64,000 nt of DNA from Nocardioides anomalus (GCF_011046535.1 NZ_CP049257.1:3968001-4032000); one strand, 5' to 3'; positions 1 through 9,565 are shown, numbered from the stretch's first letter. Numbers and translations: made by a program. Notes: generated from the letters alone by a model not told the origin.

Positions 1-103
1 GCACGACGACACCGGCCACCAGCAGCACGCCGCGGTCGAGGCCGCCGCCGTCGTCGCCGCTCGGCGTCGGGGTGGCCGGGGTGGGGGAGGTCTGCGTGGT
101 CAC
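1..103 (-). CDS. N-terminal fragment of a possible membrane protein
   Basis: Reading the minus strand from a GTG at 103 gives 34 codons with no stop before the window edge. The first 20 or so residues are rich in Thr, Pro, Ser and Gly, followed by a short acidic/Gly stretch and then a hydrophobic run (GVLLVAGVVV) that looks like the start of a membrane segment. The gene is divergent from the hydrolase at 240. I do not recognise the family, and so little sequence is present that even the coding call is uncertain. Confidence 0.4.
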   Translation of the reverse strand, partial: MTTQTSPTPATPTPSGDDGGGLDRGVLLVAGVVV

Positions 104-239
104 CCGGCCACGGTAGGGGCTGGCGCCGACACTCTTCACGTCGTTTCCGGGCCCGGAGCGTGCCCTGTGGGCAGGTTCACAAGACAGGTCTTGGCGGCCG
201 CGCGGCGCGAGGCGCCGCGACGCGCGGCATGATGACGCC

Positions 240-1091
240 ATGACGACCCCGGTCGAGAAGTCGTTCACGGGAGTGGGCGGCACCAACATCGTGTACGACG
301 TCTACGAGCCGGCCGCTGCGCCGGGCGGCGAACCGGTCGGGGTGGCGCTCGTCGCGCACGGGGTGGCCGAGCACGCGGGCCGCTACGGCCACGTGGCCGA
401 GGTCCTCGTCGGCCTCGGGCTCAAGGTCGTCGTCCCCGACCACCGCGGCCACGGCCGCTCCGGCGGCAAGCGGCTGCTGGTGCGCGACCTGTCGGAGTAC
501 TCCGCCGACCTGGAGACCCTGCGCTCGCTCGAGCTGCTCGAGGGGCGTCCGACGTACCTCCTGGGCCACTCGATGGGTGGCTGCATCGCGCTCGACTACG
601 CCCTCGACCACCAGGACGTCCTCGAGGCGCTGGTCCTGTCCGCCCCGGCCGTGCTGCCCGGCGACGACATCAGCCCGCTGCTCATGCGGGTGGCCAAGGT
701 GCTCGGCAAGGTGGTGCCCGGGCTGCCCGGCCAGAAGCTCAGCTCGGCGTCGATCTCGCGCGACCCGGCCGTGGTGGCGGCCTACGACGCGGACCCGCTC
801 AACTACCGCGGCAAGCTGCCGGCCGGTGTCGGCGGCGCGATGCTGCGCACGATGGACACCTTCCCGGCCCGGCTGCCGTCCCTGCGGCTGCCGCTGCTCG
901 TGCTCAGCGGCACCGGGGACACCATCGTCAACCCCGAGGGCGCGCGGCTGGTCGACCGGCTGGCCGGCTCGAGCGACAAGACGCTCAAGGAGTACGACGG
1001 GCTGTTCCACGAGGTCTTCAACGAGCCCGAGAAGGAGCTGGTCCTCGGCGACCTGCGCGACTGGGTGAAGGTGCACCTGCCTGCTCAGTAG
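240..1091 (+). CDS. Alpha/beta hydrolase, monoacylglycerol lipase-like
   Basis: A 283-residue single-domain serine hydrolase, likely cytoplasmic, that would cleave monoacylglycerols or lysophospholipids. An oxyanion-hole segment of the type seen in monoacylglycerol lipases (HGVAEHAGRY, residues about 40-49) precedes the nucleophile elbow GHSMGG (Ser near 110). The acid is probably the Asp in SGTGD (near 227) and the His is in LFHEVF (near 257), giving a complete triad. No signal peptide is visible. It runs convergently into rlmC, the two ends overlapping by 7 bases. The HG-EH-RY signature makes the MGL-like subfamily more likely than a generic esterase; substrate is not determined by sequence. 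Confidence 0.85.
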   Translation: MTTPVEKSFTGVGGTNIVYDVYEPAAAPGGEPVGVALVAHGVAEHAGRYGHVAEVLVGLGLKVVVPDHRGHGRSGGKRLLVRDLSEYSADLETLRSLELLEGRPTYLLGHSMGGCIALDYALDHQDVLEALVLSAPAVLPGDDISPLLMRVAKVLGKVVPGLPGQKLSSASISRDPAVVAAYDADPLNYRGKLPAGVGGAMLRTMDTFPARLPSLRLPLLVLSGTGDTIVNPEGARLVDRLAGSSDKTLKEYDGLFHEVFNEPEKELVLGDLRDWVKVHLPAQ

Positions 1092-2188
1092 CGGGTGAGC
1101 AGCGTCAGCACCTCGTAGTGCGCGGTGTTGGGGAACATGTCGAGCAACCGCGCGCGCACCGGCCGCAGCGACGGCATCAGCGCCAGGTCGCGCGCCAGCG
1201 ACTCGGCGTTGCACGACGAGTAGACGACGTGGCGCACCGCACTGGTCTCGAGCCAGGACGACAGCTCGGGGCCGAGACCGCGCCGCGGCGGGTTCACCAC
1301 GACCAGGTCGGGCGGCTCGTGCTCGCGGGCGTACGCCGTGGCGTCGCCGGCCACGAACCGGGCCGCGCCGTGTGCGGCGGCCGTCGCGCTGCGCACCGCC
1401 TCGTCGCTCACCTCGACGCCGAGCACGTCCCGGCCCGGTGCGGTGGTGGTGAGCGCGAAGCCGCCCACGCCGCAGTAGAGGTCCCACAGCGACGCCGGCG
1501 CCACCTCGTGGACCCACCCCCGCGCCTCGGTGTAGAGCGCCTCGGCCACGGCGGTGTTGGTCTGGAAGAAGCTGCGCGGCCGCAGCCCGAGCTCGACCCC
1601 GGCCAGCCGCATCGGCAGCGTGGCCGCCTCGGTGAGCACGATCTCGCGGTCGCCCTCGAGCACCGCCTTGTGCTCGGGCTGGAGGTTGACGCTCACGACG
1701 CGGGCGGCGGGCAGGGCCTCGCGCAGGTCCGGCAGGTGCTTGCGCAGTCGCGCGAGCGGCTCCTGCGAGCGCAGCACGAAGCGCACCAGCAGCTCGCCGT
1801 CCGGCGACTCGGTGACCAGCAGGTGCTTGAGCTCGCCGCGCCGCGTCGCGACGTCGTACGGCGCCACGCGGGCCCGCGCCACGAAGTCGGCCAGCACGGG
1901 CAGCGCGTCGTGCAGCCCGGGCTGGTGCAGCGGGCAGTCGCGCAGGTCGATCCCGTGGCCGGACGGGTCGAGGATGCCGAGGGTCGGGGCGTCGACGCTC
2001 CCGGCCACCACCATCTTGGCCTTGTTGCGGAACCCCTCCTGCGCGCTGGGCACCGGCGAGCGCCAGTCCACGCCGTCGGGCAGCAGCGCGCGCACGCGCT
2101 CGACCTTGGTGGCCAGCTGGTCGGCGTACGGCCACTCCAGCCAGGTGCACGAGCGGCACCGGCCGGACTCGAAGTAGCCGCACCGCAT
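1085..2188 (-). CDS. rlmC: 23S rRNA (uracil-C5)-methyltransferase, RlmC/RumB type
   Basis: A 367-residue SAM-dependent RNA m5U methyltransferase. The N-terminus carries closely spaced cysteines (positions 3, 11 and 14) and a further Cys in a DLRDCPLH segment, the ligands of the [4Fe-4S] cluster of this family. The Rossmann core shows LYCGVGGFAL (SAM binding), a VVNPPRRGLG segment and YSSCNAESLARDL with the catalytic Cys near residue 320. The N-terminal TRAM domain of RlmD/TrmA is absent and the length matches E. coli RlmC (about 375), so RlmC is the best name, though related actinobacterial enzymes may methylate another uridine. The start is an ATG with TAGCCT 6 bases upstream, the leaderless promoter layout. 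Confidence 0.85.
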   Translation of the reverse strand: MRCGYFESGRCRSCTWLEWPYADQLATKVERVRALLPDGVDWRSPVPSAQEGFRNKAKMVVAGSVDAPTLGILDPSGHGIDLRDCPLHQPGLHDALPVLADFVARARVAPYDVATRRGELKHLLVTESPDGELLVRFVLRSQEPLARLRKHLPDLREALPAARVVSVNLQPEHKAVLEGDREIVLTEAATLPMRLAGVELGLRPRSFFQTNTAVAEALYTEARGWVHEVAPASLWDLYCGVGGFALTTTAPGRDVLGVEVSDEAVRSATAAAHGAARFVAGDATAYAREHEPPDLVVVNPPRRGLGPELSSWLETSAVRHVVYSSCNAESLARDLALMPSLRPVRARLLDMFPNTAHYEVLTLLTRY

Positions 2189-2213
2189 CCCGCCAGGCTA
2201 GGTCGGGACCGGG

Positions 2214-3017
2214 TCAGGTCGCGATCTCCGCGGCCGCCTCGACCGCCAGGGCGCCGAGCGCCTCGAAGCGGTCCTCGGTCAGTCGGGACGACGGCCCCCA
2301 CACGCTCACCACGGCCACGACCCGCTCCCCCGCGTCGAGGACGGGCGCCGAGACGCCCCAGGCCGTGCTCTCGAACTCGCCGCGGCACACGGCGTACCCG
2401 CGCTCGCGGGTCTCGGCCAGCTCCTGCTCGAGCGCGGCCAGGGTCACCAGGGTCGTCGGCGTGTGCCGCGCCAGCCGACCGCCCCGCCGCAGGTCGAGCA
2501 GCACCCGGGCGTCGGCGGGGTCGGACCAGGCCAGCAGGACCTTGCCGGTCGACGTGGCGTGCACCGGCACCGCGCGGCCGAGCCAGCCGGCGCTGACCAC
2601 CGCGCCCGCGCTGACCTCGGCGACGTAGGTCAGCTCCGCCCCGCGCGGGACCGCCAGCGCGGCGGTCTCCCCGCTGCGCGCGGCGAGGCGCCGCAGGACG
2701 ACCTGCGCGGACGCCGCGAGCGACGTCCCCGCGGCCTGCCCCGCGAGGTCGACCAGGCCGAAGCCGAGGGAGTACCACCCGGTCTCGCGGTCCAGGCTGA
2801 CCAGCCGCTCCCGCTCCAGGGTGTGCAGGATCCGCCAGGTCGTGGTCCGGTTCAGCCCGACCGCCGCAGCGAGGGCCGTGGCCGAGCGGTCGGGCCCGTG
2901 GGGCGCGGCAGCCAGGGCCCGGAGCACCGATGCGGCACGCTGGACCGACTGCACCACCGATGCGGAGAGCCCCACCGTTGCGTCTGGCACTCGCTGTTGC
3001 GCATGGCGAGATGGCAC
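2214..3017 (-). CDS. IclR family transcriptional regulator
   Basis: A 267-residue regulator with an N-terminal winged HTH (residues about 25-75, recognition segment LNRTTTWRILHTLER) and a C-terminal GAF-like effector domain (about 90-265, with TSTGKVLLA and the RGYAVCRGEFE stretch typical of IclR proteins). The start is a GTG with a strong AAGGAGGG ribosome-binding site 5 bases upstream. It is divergent from the ABC importer and carnitine-type operon beginning at 3117, with 99 bases between the starts, so it is the likely local regulator sensing a carnitine-pathway metabolite; this is inferred from position only. Confidence 0.88.
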   Translation of the reverse strand: MPSRHAQQRVPDATVGLSASVVQSVQRAASVLRALAAAPHGPDRSATALAAAVGLNRTTTWRILHTLERERLVSLDRETGWYSLGFGLVDLAGQAAGTSLAASAQVVLRRLAARSGETAALAVPRGAELTYVAEVSAGAVVSAGWLGRAVPVHATSTGKVLLAWSDPADARVLLDLRRGGRLARHTPTTLVTLAALEQELAETRERGYAVCRGEFESTAWGVSAPVLDAGERVVAVVSVWGPSSRLTEDRFEALGALAVEAAAEIAT

Positions 3018-3084
3018 GGAAACCCTCCTTCCTAGCCATTGACCACCGGGCGTGGCGACTTTAGGTTGCCTAGATCACACCGTC

Positions 3085-3104
3085 CTGTTCGGATAGTGAA
3101 ACAG
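3085..3104. promoter_or_regulatory. Candidate IclR operator between iclR and the importer operon
   Basis: The intergenic region contains CTGTTC followed by eight bases and then AAACAG, an interrupted inverted repeat (outer 5 bases of each arm match, with a TA centre). It lies just upstream of the ribosome-binding site of the substrate-binding protein gene, where a repressor of that operon could act. IclR-family sites are often short interrupted palindromes. Only the symmetry and position support the call. Confidence 0.3.
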
Positions 3105-3116
3105 AGGAGTCACGAA

Positions 3117-4721
3117 GTGAACCAGCCCCGGAACCTCGGATTCTCCCGCCGACAGCTGCTGCGCTACTCCGGCATCGGCGCCGCTGCCGTGGCTGGCAGC
3201 AGCTTCCTCGCCGCCTGCGGCGGCGGTGACGACGGCGGCAGCGGCGGCAGCGGAGGCAGCGGAGGAGGCAGCGGCGGCGGTCCGCAGAACTCCGGCGGCC
3301 AGCTGATCCACGGCGCGACCGGCGGTGGCAGCAAGGACACCATCGACCCGCACCAGCCGGTGACCGCGGCCGACATCGCCCGCGTCAACAACCTCTACGA
3401 GCCGCTGCTGTTCTGGAACAACAACTACGAGCTCGAGCCCGCGCTGGCCGAGTCCGTCGAGGCCTCCTCGGACGCCATCACCTGGACCGTGAAGATGCGC
3501 GCCGGGGCGACGTTCCACAACGGTCAGCCGGTCACCGCCGACGACGCCTGGAAGTCCATCCAGCGCGTGGCCGACCCCAAGGCGCCGCTGTCGGCCGGTG
3601 GCCAGCTCTCGCAGATCATCGACTTCCAGTCGACCAAGGTCGTCGACGACACGACGCTGCAGATCGTGCTCACCACGCCCTACGCGATCCTCGACACGCT
3701 CCTGGCCGAGTACACCCTCGGCATCATCCCGGGCGGCGAGTTCGACCCGAGCAACCCGGTCGGCACCGGCCCGTTCCAGTACAAGTCGTTCGAGGCCGGC
3801 AAGACCAGCACCTTCACCAAGTACGCCGACTACTGGGGCGACGCCGCGTTCCTCGACGAGCTGGTCATCCAGGACTTCGCCGACGACAACGCCAAGGTCA
3901 ACGCGCTCCAGGCCAACCAGATCCAGACCCTGGACAACCTGCCCTACAACCTGATCGACACGATCAAGGGCGTCGGCGCGGGCGTGCTCATCGCCGACGG
4001 CGGCCAGTGGGTGCCCTTCACCATGCGGGTCGACCAGGCGCCGTTCAACGACGTCAAGGTCCGTCAGGCCATGCGGCTGATCGTGGACCGCCAGGCCATG
4101 ATCGACCAGGTCCTGAGCGGCTACGGCTCGCTGGGCAACGACATGTACGCGCCGCTGGACGTCGACTACGCCAGCGACCTGCCGCAGCGAGAGCAGGACA
4201 TCGACCAGGCCAAGTCGCTGCTGGCCTCGGCCGGCGTCGACGGGCTCCAGGTCGAGCTGTTCACCGGCGACGACATCGGCACCGTGGCCGTGCCGGCCGC
4301 CAACCTCTTCGCCCAGCAGGCCAAGGAGGCCGGCGTCGAGGTCAAGGTGACCAAGAAGAACCCGTTCTACGACGACGACTACCTGTCCTACACGTTCGCC
4401 CAGGACTTCTGGAACACCCGCAACTACATCCCGCAGGCCGTGGTCGGGACGTTCCCGGAGGCCGAGGGTGGCACCTACAACGAGACGCACTGGGACAACC
4501 AGCAGCACCGCGACCTGGTGAACTCCGCGGCCAAGGAGCTCGACGAGGCCAAGCGCAAGGACCTGCTCCACCAGGCCCAGGAGATCGAGTACAACGAGGG
4601 CGGCCTCATCATCTGGGGCTTCCGCCAGCAGGTGGACGCCTACGCCGGCAACGTGAAGGGCCTGGAACCGAGCAAGTACCTCCCGCTCGGCAACTACAAG
4701 TTCGGCAAGGTCTCGGTCTGA
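3117..4721 (+). CDS. ABC importer substrate-binding lipoprotein (family 5, peptide/opine type)
   Basis: A 534-residue extracytoplasmic solute receptor of the DppA/OppA class (SBP_bac_5). The start is taken as GTG 3117 because GAGGAG lies 7 bases upstream; the longer frame from 3039 has no such site. The N-terminus has a twin-arginine-like SRRQLLR, a hydrophobic stretch and the lipobox LAAC (Cys34), then a Gly/Ser linker. The body begins with the family pattern (IDPHQPVTAADIARVNNLYE) and keeps the FHNGQPVTADD segment. It is the first gene of a tight operon with two permeases and a fused double ATPase, followed by carnitine-type catabolic genes, so its ligand may be carnitine or an acylcarnitine rather than a peptide. 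That ligand is inference. Confidence 0.9.
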   Translation: MNQPRNLGFSRRQLLRYSGIGAAAVAGSSFLAACGGGDDGGSGGSGGSGGGSGGGPQNSGGQLIHGATGGGSKDTIDPHQPVTAADIARVNNLYEPLLFWNNNYELEPALAESVEASSDAITWTVKMRAGATFHNGQPVTADDAWKSIQRVADPKAPLSAGGQLSQIIDFQSTKVVDDTTLQIVLTTPYAILDTLLAEYTLGIIPGGEFDPSNPVGTGPFQYKSFEAGKTSTFTKYADYWGDAAFLDELVIQDFADDNAKVNALQANQIQTLDNLPYNLIDTIKGVGAGVLIADGGQWVPFTMRVDQAPFNDVKVRQAMRLIVDRQAMIDQVLSGYGSLGNDMYAPLDVDYASDLPQREQDIDQAKSLLASAGVDGLQVELFTGDDIGTVAVPAANLFAQQAKEAGVEVKVTKKNPFYDDDYLSYTFAQDFWNTRNYIPQAVVGTFPEAEGGTYNETHWDNQQHRDLVNSAAKELDEAKRKDLLHQAQEIEYNEGGLIIWGFRQQVDAYAGNVKGLEPSKYLPLGNYKFGKVSV

Positions 4722-4722
4722 C

Positions 4723-5757
4723 ATGACCCAGGTAGCGACGCTCCCGAATCCGCTCGAGGAGGTCGCACCTCCTCGAGGACGCTCCGGCGGGGCGGCGTGG
4801 GGCATCTGGCTCGCACGCCGCCTCGGCCTGGCGGTCCTCACCCTCTGGCTGGTCTCGATCCTGGTCTTCCTCGCCACCGCCGCCCTCGGCGACCCGGTGC
4901 GGGCGATCCTCGGGCGCGACTACACCACCAACGTCGCGCGCCGCGAGCAGCTCGAGGCCCAGCTCGGCGTCGGCGACTCGATCGTCCAGCGCTACTTCGA
5001 CTGGCTCGGCGGCCTGCTCACCGGGGACTTCGGCACCTCGCTGGCCAACCAGCTGCCGGTCTGGGACCAGATCTCCGACACGGTGCTCAACACCCTGGTG
5101 CTGGTGCTGCTCTCGGCGCTGGTGATGATCCCGCTGGCCTTCGGCATCGCGATGATCTCCGCCCACTACCGCCGCAAGCGGCCCGACACGGTCATCCAGA
5201 CGATCCTGCTGGCGCTGGCCGGCGTGCCCGAGTTCGTCACCGGCATCCTGCTGCTCGCGCTGTTCTCGACCTCGGTGTTCCACATCTTCCCGGCGGTCAC
5301 CATCGCCTCGCAGAGCGGCCACCCGTGGGACACCCCCAAGGGGATGGTGCTGCCGGTGGCCACCCTGGTGGTCGCGGTGACGCCGTACGTCTCCCGCATC
5401 GTCCGGGCCACCCTGCTGGAGGTGCTCGACAGCGACTACGTCGAGCTGGCCCGGCTCAAGGGCATCCCCGAGCCGGTGGTGATGCGCAAGCACGCGCTGC
5501 TCAACGCGATCGTGCCCGGCATCCAGGTGATCGCGCTGCAGCTGGCCTGGCTGGCCGGCGGCGTGGTCCTCGTCGAGACGCTCTTCACCTACCCCGGGGT
5601 CGGCAAGCAGCTCGTCGACTCGGTCCGCAACCACGACGTCCCGATGGTCCAGGCGCTCAGCATGATCATCGCGGGCGTCTACATCATCGTGAACCTGGTG
5701 GCCGACGTGCTCTCGATCCTGTTGACCCCCCGAGCGAGGACGGCGATCTCCTCATGA
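4723..5757 (+). CDS. ABC importer permease, DppB type
   Basis: A 344-residue inner-membrane permease of the binding-protein-dependent peptide/nickel/opine class. It has a cytoplasmic N-terminus, a first membrane segment at about residues 32-50, the conserved extracytoplasmic region with LFTYPGVG near the C-terminal half, and five further helices. The EAA loop that docks to the ATPase is seen as LEVLDSDYVELARLKGIPEP. The start codon lies one base after the stop of the substrate-binding protein gene, and its stop overlaps the next start (ATGA), so the subunits are translationally coupled. Confidence 0.9.
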   Translation: MTQVATLPNPLEEVAPPRGRSGGAAWGIWLARRLGLAVLTLWLVSILVFLATAALGDPVRAILGRDYTTNVARREQLEAQLGVGDSIVQRYFDWLGGLLTGDFGTSLANQLPVWDQISDTVLNTLVLVLLSALVMIPLAFGIAMISAHYRRKRPDTVIQTILLALAGVPEFVTGILLLALFSTSVFHIFPAVTIASQSGHPWDTPKGMVLPVATLVVAVTPYVSRIVRATLLEVLDSDYVELARLKGIPEPVVMRKHALLNAIVPGIQVIALQLAWLAGGVVLVETLFTYPGVGKQLVDSVRNHDVPMVQALSMIIAGVYIIVNLVADVLSILLTPRARTAISS

Positions 5758-6617
5758 GCACGACGACGACACCTCCCAGCGCCGCGACCACCCCCGCACC
5801 CGCCGGCTTCTTCCGCCGGGCCCTGCGCCAGAAGCGGTTCGCGGTCGGCTTCAGCGTGACCGTCCTGGTCGTGCTCTTCGCGATCTTCGCGCCGTACGTC
5901 GCGCCGTACGGCGAGCAGGAGACCGCCGGCCCGCCGTACTCCCCCAAGGGGCTGTTCGGCACGGACTACATCGGTCAGGACGTGCTGAGCCGGCTCATGC
6001 ACGGCGGTCAGGGCGTGCTGGCGATCTCGGTGCTGGCCACCCTGCTCGGCATGGTCCTGGGTGTGCTCATCGGCGTGGTCGCGGCCTACAGCGGCGGCTG
6101 GTGGGACGAGGTGATCATGCGCCTCAACGACGTGCTGCTCGCCTTCCCGCAGATCCTGCTGGCGCTGGTCGTGCTCACCGCGCTGCAGGACTCCTCCGCG
6201 GCGGTCATCGTGCTGCTGGTCGGCGCCTCCCACGCCCCGCGCGTGGCCCGGGTCTCCCGGGGCGTCGCGCTCGGCATCGTCTCGCGCGACTTCGTGGTCG
6301 CCGCCGAGGCGCTGGGCGAGAAGCGCTCGCGCGTGATCGTGGCCGAGGTGCTGCCCAACATGATCGGCCCGCTGCTGGCCGAGGCCGGGCTGCGGCTGAC
6401 CTACTCGATCGGCGTGGTCGCCGCCCTGGGCTTCCTGGGCTTCGCCGCCGACCCGGGTGCGGCCAACTGGGGCCAGATGATGAACGAGAACCGGCTCGGT
6501 CTGCAGACCCAGCCGTGGGCCGTGCTGGCGCCCGTGCTGGTCATCGGCATCTTCACGATCGCCACCAACCTGATGGCTGACGGCCTGGCGCAGGTCAGCC
6601 AGCGAGGGGACGACTGA
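5754..6617 (+). CDS. ABC importer permease, DppC type
   Basis: A 287-residue permease, partner of the upstream DppB-type subunit. The start ATG 5754 overlaps the previous stop as ATGA; the open frame continues far upstream but that part is a shadow of the neighbour. After a short Thr/Pro-rich tail come OppC-type N-terminal features (GLFGTDYIGQDVLSRLMHG), five or so transmembrane helices, and the EAA loop AEALGEKRSRVIVAEVLPNM. It ends in TGATG overlapping the ATPase gene. Confidence 0.9.
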   Translation: MSTTTTPPSAATTPAPAGFFRRALRQKRFAVGFSVTVLVVLFAIFAPYVAPYGEQETAGPPYSPKGLFGTDYIGQDVLSRLMHGGQGVLAISVLATLLGMVLGVLIGVVAAYSGGWWDEVIMRLNDVLLAFPQILLALVVLTALQDSSAAVIVLLVGASHAPRVARVSRGVALGIVSRDFVVAAEALGEKRSRVIVAEVLPNMIGPLLAEAGLRLTYSIGVVAALGFLGFAADPGAANWGQMMNENRLGLQTQPWAVLAPVLVIGIFTIATNLMADGLAQVSQRGDD

Positions 6618-8425
6618 TGAGCACCGCAACCACGCCGGACGCCGGCCACCAGGTCAGGAAGACCGAGGGGCTCATCATCGAGGACCTCGGGGTGAGCCTG
6701 ACCGGCAAGGACGTCGACATCGTCGAGGACATCGACCTGGTGCTCCGCCCGGGCGAGGTCGTCGGCCTGGTCGGCGAGTCCGGCTCCGGCAAGACCACGG
6801 TCGGCACCTCGCTGCTCAACTACGCCCGCGCCGGCGCGACGATCTCCGCCGGCAAGGTGCTGCTCGAGGGCCGTGACGTGCTCCAGCTGCCCTGGAAGGA
6901 GGTCCGCAAGCTGCGCGGCGAGGAGATCGCCTACGTCCCGCAGGACCCGGCCTCCGCACTCAACCCGAGCATCCGCATCGGCAAGCAGCTCGTCGAGCTC
7001 CAGCAGCTGCGCGGCATCGGCACCAGCGAGTCGCGGCTGCAGGCGGCCCGCGACGGCCTGGCCGAGGTCGGGCTGCCCAACGACGACGAGTTCCTGCGCC
7101 GCTACGCCCACCAGCTCTCCGGTGGCCAGGTGCAGCGCGTCGCGCTGGCGATGGCGTTCCTGCCCAAGCCCAAGGTGCTCGTCCTCGACGAGCCCACCAC
7201 CGGTCTGGACGTGACCACCCAGAAGATGGTGCTCGACACCATGGCCGAGCTGTGCCGGACCTACGGCGTCAGCGCGCTCTACGTCACCCACGACCTCGCG
7301 GTCATCGCCAACATCGCCGACCGCGTCGCCGTGATGTACGCCGGGCAGATCGCCGAGCTGGGCCCGCGCGACACGATCTTCGCCAACCCCTCGCACCCCT
7401 ACACCCGGGCGCTGCTGGACTCGATCCCGCACCTGAGCCAGGCGCGGGCGCTCAAGGGCATCCCGGGCCGGACCCCGTCGCCGGGCCGGCGCCCCGACGG
7501 CTGCCGGTTCAACGACCGCTGCGCCTTCGCGATCGACGAGTGCCGCCAGGGTGTCCCCGCCCTGCGCGAGGTCGCGCCCGACCACCAGGTCCGGTGCATC
7601 CGGGTCGAGGAGATCGGCACCTGGGACATCAACCGCGGCACCGTCCCGGACGCCGACCCCGACCGCAAGCGCGAGGTCATCATGGCCGTCGACGGGCTCA
7701 ACGTGTTCTACGGCCGCAAGCAGGTCGTGCACGACGTGACCTTCGACCTGGCCAAGGGCGAGGTGGTGGCGCTCGTCGGGGAGTCCGGCAGCGGCAAGAC
7801 CACGATCTCGCGGTCGGTCGGCGGGCTGCACAAGGAGTGGACCGGGTCGCTGACCTTCGAGGGTCGCGAGCTGGCCAGGAGCGCGCGCCAGCGCAGCGCC
7901 GAGGACCGTCGCCGGATCCAGTACATCTTCCAGAACCCCTACCTCTCGCTGAACCCGCGGCTGACGATCGAGCAGATCATCAAGCGGCCGATGGAGCTGT
8001 TCGGCCTGGCCAAGGGCAAGGCGGCCACCGAGCGGGTGCTGGAGCTGATGGAGCAGGTCGCTCTCGGCCCGCAGATGCTGCACTACCAGGCCAGCCGGCT
8101 CTCCGGCGGCGAGCGCCAGCGCGTCGCCATCGCCCGGGCGCTCGCCGCCGAGCCGGACGTGATGATCTGCGACGAGATCACCTCGGCCCTCGACGTCTCG
8201 GTGCAGGGCTCGATCGTGGCCCTGCTCGAGGGGCTGCGGGTGGAGCGGGGCATCTCGATGCTCTTCGTGACCCACAACCTGGCGCTGGTCCGCTCGATCG
8301 CCACCCGCGTGGAGATCCTCCAGGCCGGCAAGGTCGTCGAGGCCGGTCCGGTCGTCACCGTGATGGAGACCCCGAGTCAGGAGTACACCAAGAAGCTCCT
8401 GGCCAACAGCCCGAGCATCGACTGA
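6617..8425 (+). CDS. ABC importer ATPase, fused DppD-DppF
   Basis: A 602-residue protein with two complete nucleotide-binding domains, equivalent to DppD and DppF joined end to end. NBD1: Walker A GESGSGKTT (about 53-61), signature LSGGQ (about 168), Walker B VLVLDEPTTGLD. It is followed by the oligopeptide-transporter C-terminal segment with spaced cysteines (GCRFNDRCAFAIDECRQG), normally found at the end of DppD. NBD2 starts near residue 356, with Walker A GESGSGKTT (about 388-396), signature LSGGE (about 495) and Walker B MICDEITSALD. It powers the importer encoded upstream. Such fusions are common in actinobacterial and rhizobial peptide-class importers. Confidence 0.92.
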   Translation: MSTATTPDAGHQVRKTEGLIIEDLGVSLTGKDVDIVEDIDLVLRPGEVVGLVGESGSGKTTVGTSLLNYARAGATISAGKVLLEGRDVLQLPWKEVRKLRGEEIAYVPQDPASALNPSIRIGKQLVELQQLRGIGTSESRLQAARDGLAEVGLPNDDEFLRRYAHQLSGGQVQRVALAMAFLPKPKVLVLDEPTTGLDVTTQKMVLDTMAELCRTYGVSALYVTHDLAVIANIADRVAVMYAGQIAELGPRDTIFANPSHPYTRALLDSIPHLSQARALKGIPGRTPSPGRRPDGCRFNDRCAFAIDECRQGVPALREVAPDHQVRCIRVEEIGTWDINRGTVPDADPDRKREVIMAVDGLNVFYGRKQVVHDVTFDLAKGEVVALVGESGSGKTTISRSVGGLHKEWTGSLTFEGRELARSARQRSAEDRRRIQYIFQNPYLSLNPRLTIEQIIKRPMELFGLAKGKAATERVLELMEQVALGPQMLHYQASRLSGGERQRVAIARALAAEPDVMICDEITSALDVSVQGSIVALLEGLRVERGISMLFVTHNLALVRSIATRVEILQAGKVVEAGPVVTVMETPSQEYTKKLLANSPSID

Positions 8426-8430
8426 CCTCG

Positions 8431-9549
8431 TTGGCCGCCACCACCGGGACCAGGCTCGGCTCCCTCACCTTCACCGATCCGCACCACGAGCCGGCGTACC
8501 GTCACGCGACGGTGCCGGCGACGGCGCCACGGGCGCTGCCCGCCGAGGCCCGGCCCCTCGAGGTGGACGTGGTGGGCGCCGGCCGGGTCCGCGGGCTGTC
8601 CGACTGGCTCAGCGAGACCTGGGCGACCTCGCTGGTCGTGGTCGAGGACGACCGCGTGGTCCACGAGTGGTACGCCGACGGCCTGGGGCCGGACACGCTG
8701 TTCCTCGGCGCCTCGATGACCAAGTCGGTGCTGTCCCACCTGGTCGGCCGGGCGGTGCGCGCCGGCGCGCTGGCGACCACCGACCCGGTGACCTCGCACG
8801 TCCCCGATCTCGAGGGCGGCGGGTACGCCGGCACGACGGTCCTCGACCTGCTCACCATGACCACCGGCGTGGACTGGGTCGAGGACCACCGCGACCCCGA
8901 CAGCCTGGCCTCGCGGCTGCTGGCCCGCTTCCCCGACGGCGACTCCCGCGCGCTGCTGCGCGAGGTGCGCTCGGGCGTCGCGCCCGGCACCCGGTTCAGC
9001 TACAACACCGCCGACTCCCAGGTCCTCGACTGGGTGCGCGAGCGCGCGACCGGGGTGGCCTACGCCGACGACGTGGCCGCGCTCTGGGCCGAGCTCGGCT
9101 GCACGCACGACGCGGTCGTGGGCGTGGACGGCACCGGTGTCGCCCTGGCCGGCGGCGCGCTGGCCGCGACCAGCCGCGACTGGGCCAAGGTCGCGCTGCT
9201 CGCGGTCGACGGCCGGGCCGACGACGGCGCGCCGGTGCTCGACCCCGACTGGGTGCAGGCGGCCGCGCGCCCGGCGTACCCCTTCCTGGGCGTGGGCCGG
9301 CTGCCCAGCAGCATCACCAGCTTCGCGGGCTTCGGGCACCACTGGTGGCCGATGGACGCGACCGGGCGGCGGCTCACCGCCGACGGCAGCCGCGGCCAGT
9401 TCGCGTGCGCCGACCGCGTGTCCCGGGCGGTCGTGGTCAAGACGTCGCTGTGGCCCTACGACGACTTCCTCGTCGACCGCCAGGCGCGTGACCTCTCCTA
9501 TCTCGGCCTCCACGCCCTGCTGGACGCCGTACCGAGCCGAACCAGTTGA
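8431..9549 (+). CDS. Beta-lactamase-fold serine hydrolase (class C / family S12)
   Basis: A 372-residue hydrolase with the SxxK motif SMTKS (Ser near 96), the Tyr-x-Asn motif as YNTAD (Tyr near 191) and a late GHHWW segment in the position of the third motif. No signal peptide is visible, so it is probably cytosolic, as for esterases of this fold (EstB, 6-aminohexanoate-dimer hydrolase) rather than secreted beta-lactamases. Start choice is uncertain: TTG 8431, five bases after the ATPase stop, is the earliest sensible one; no ATG precedes the catalytic motif. Placed between the importer and the carnitine genes, it could release carnitine from an acyl ester, but this is only contextual. Confidence 0.8.
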   Translation: MAATTGTRLGSLTFTDPHHEPAYRHATVPATAPRALPAEARPLEVDVVGAGRVRGLSDWLSETWATSLVVVEDDRVVHEWYADGLGPDTLFLGASMTKSVLSHLVGRAVRAGALATTDPVTSHVPDLEGGGYAGTTVLDLLTMTTGVDWVEDHRDPDSLASRLLARFPDGDSRALLREVRSGVAPGTRFSYNTADSQVLDWVRERATGVAYADDVAALWAELGCTHDAVVGVDGTGVALAGGALAATSRDWAKVALLAVDGRADDGAPVLDPDWVQAAARPAYPFLGVGRLPSSITSFAGFGHHWWPMDATGRRLTADGSRGQFACADRVSRAVVVKTSLWPYDDFLVDRQARDLSYLGLHALLDAVPSRTS

Positions 9550-9565
9550 AGAAGGAGTCCTTCCC

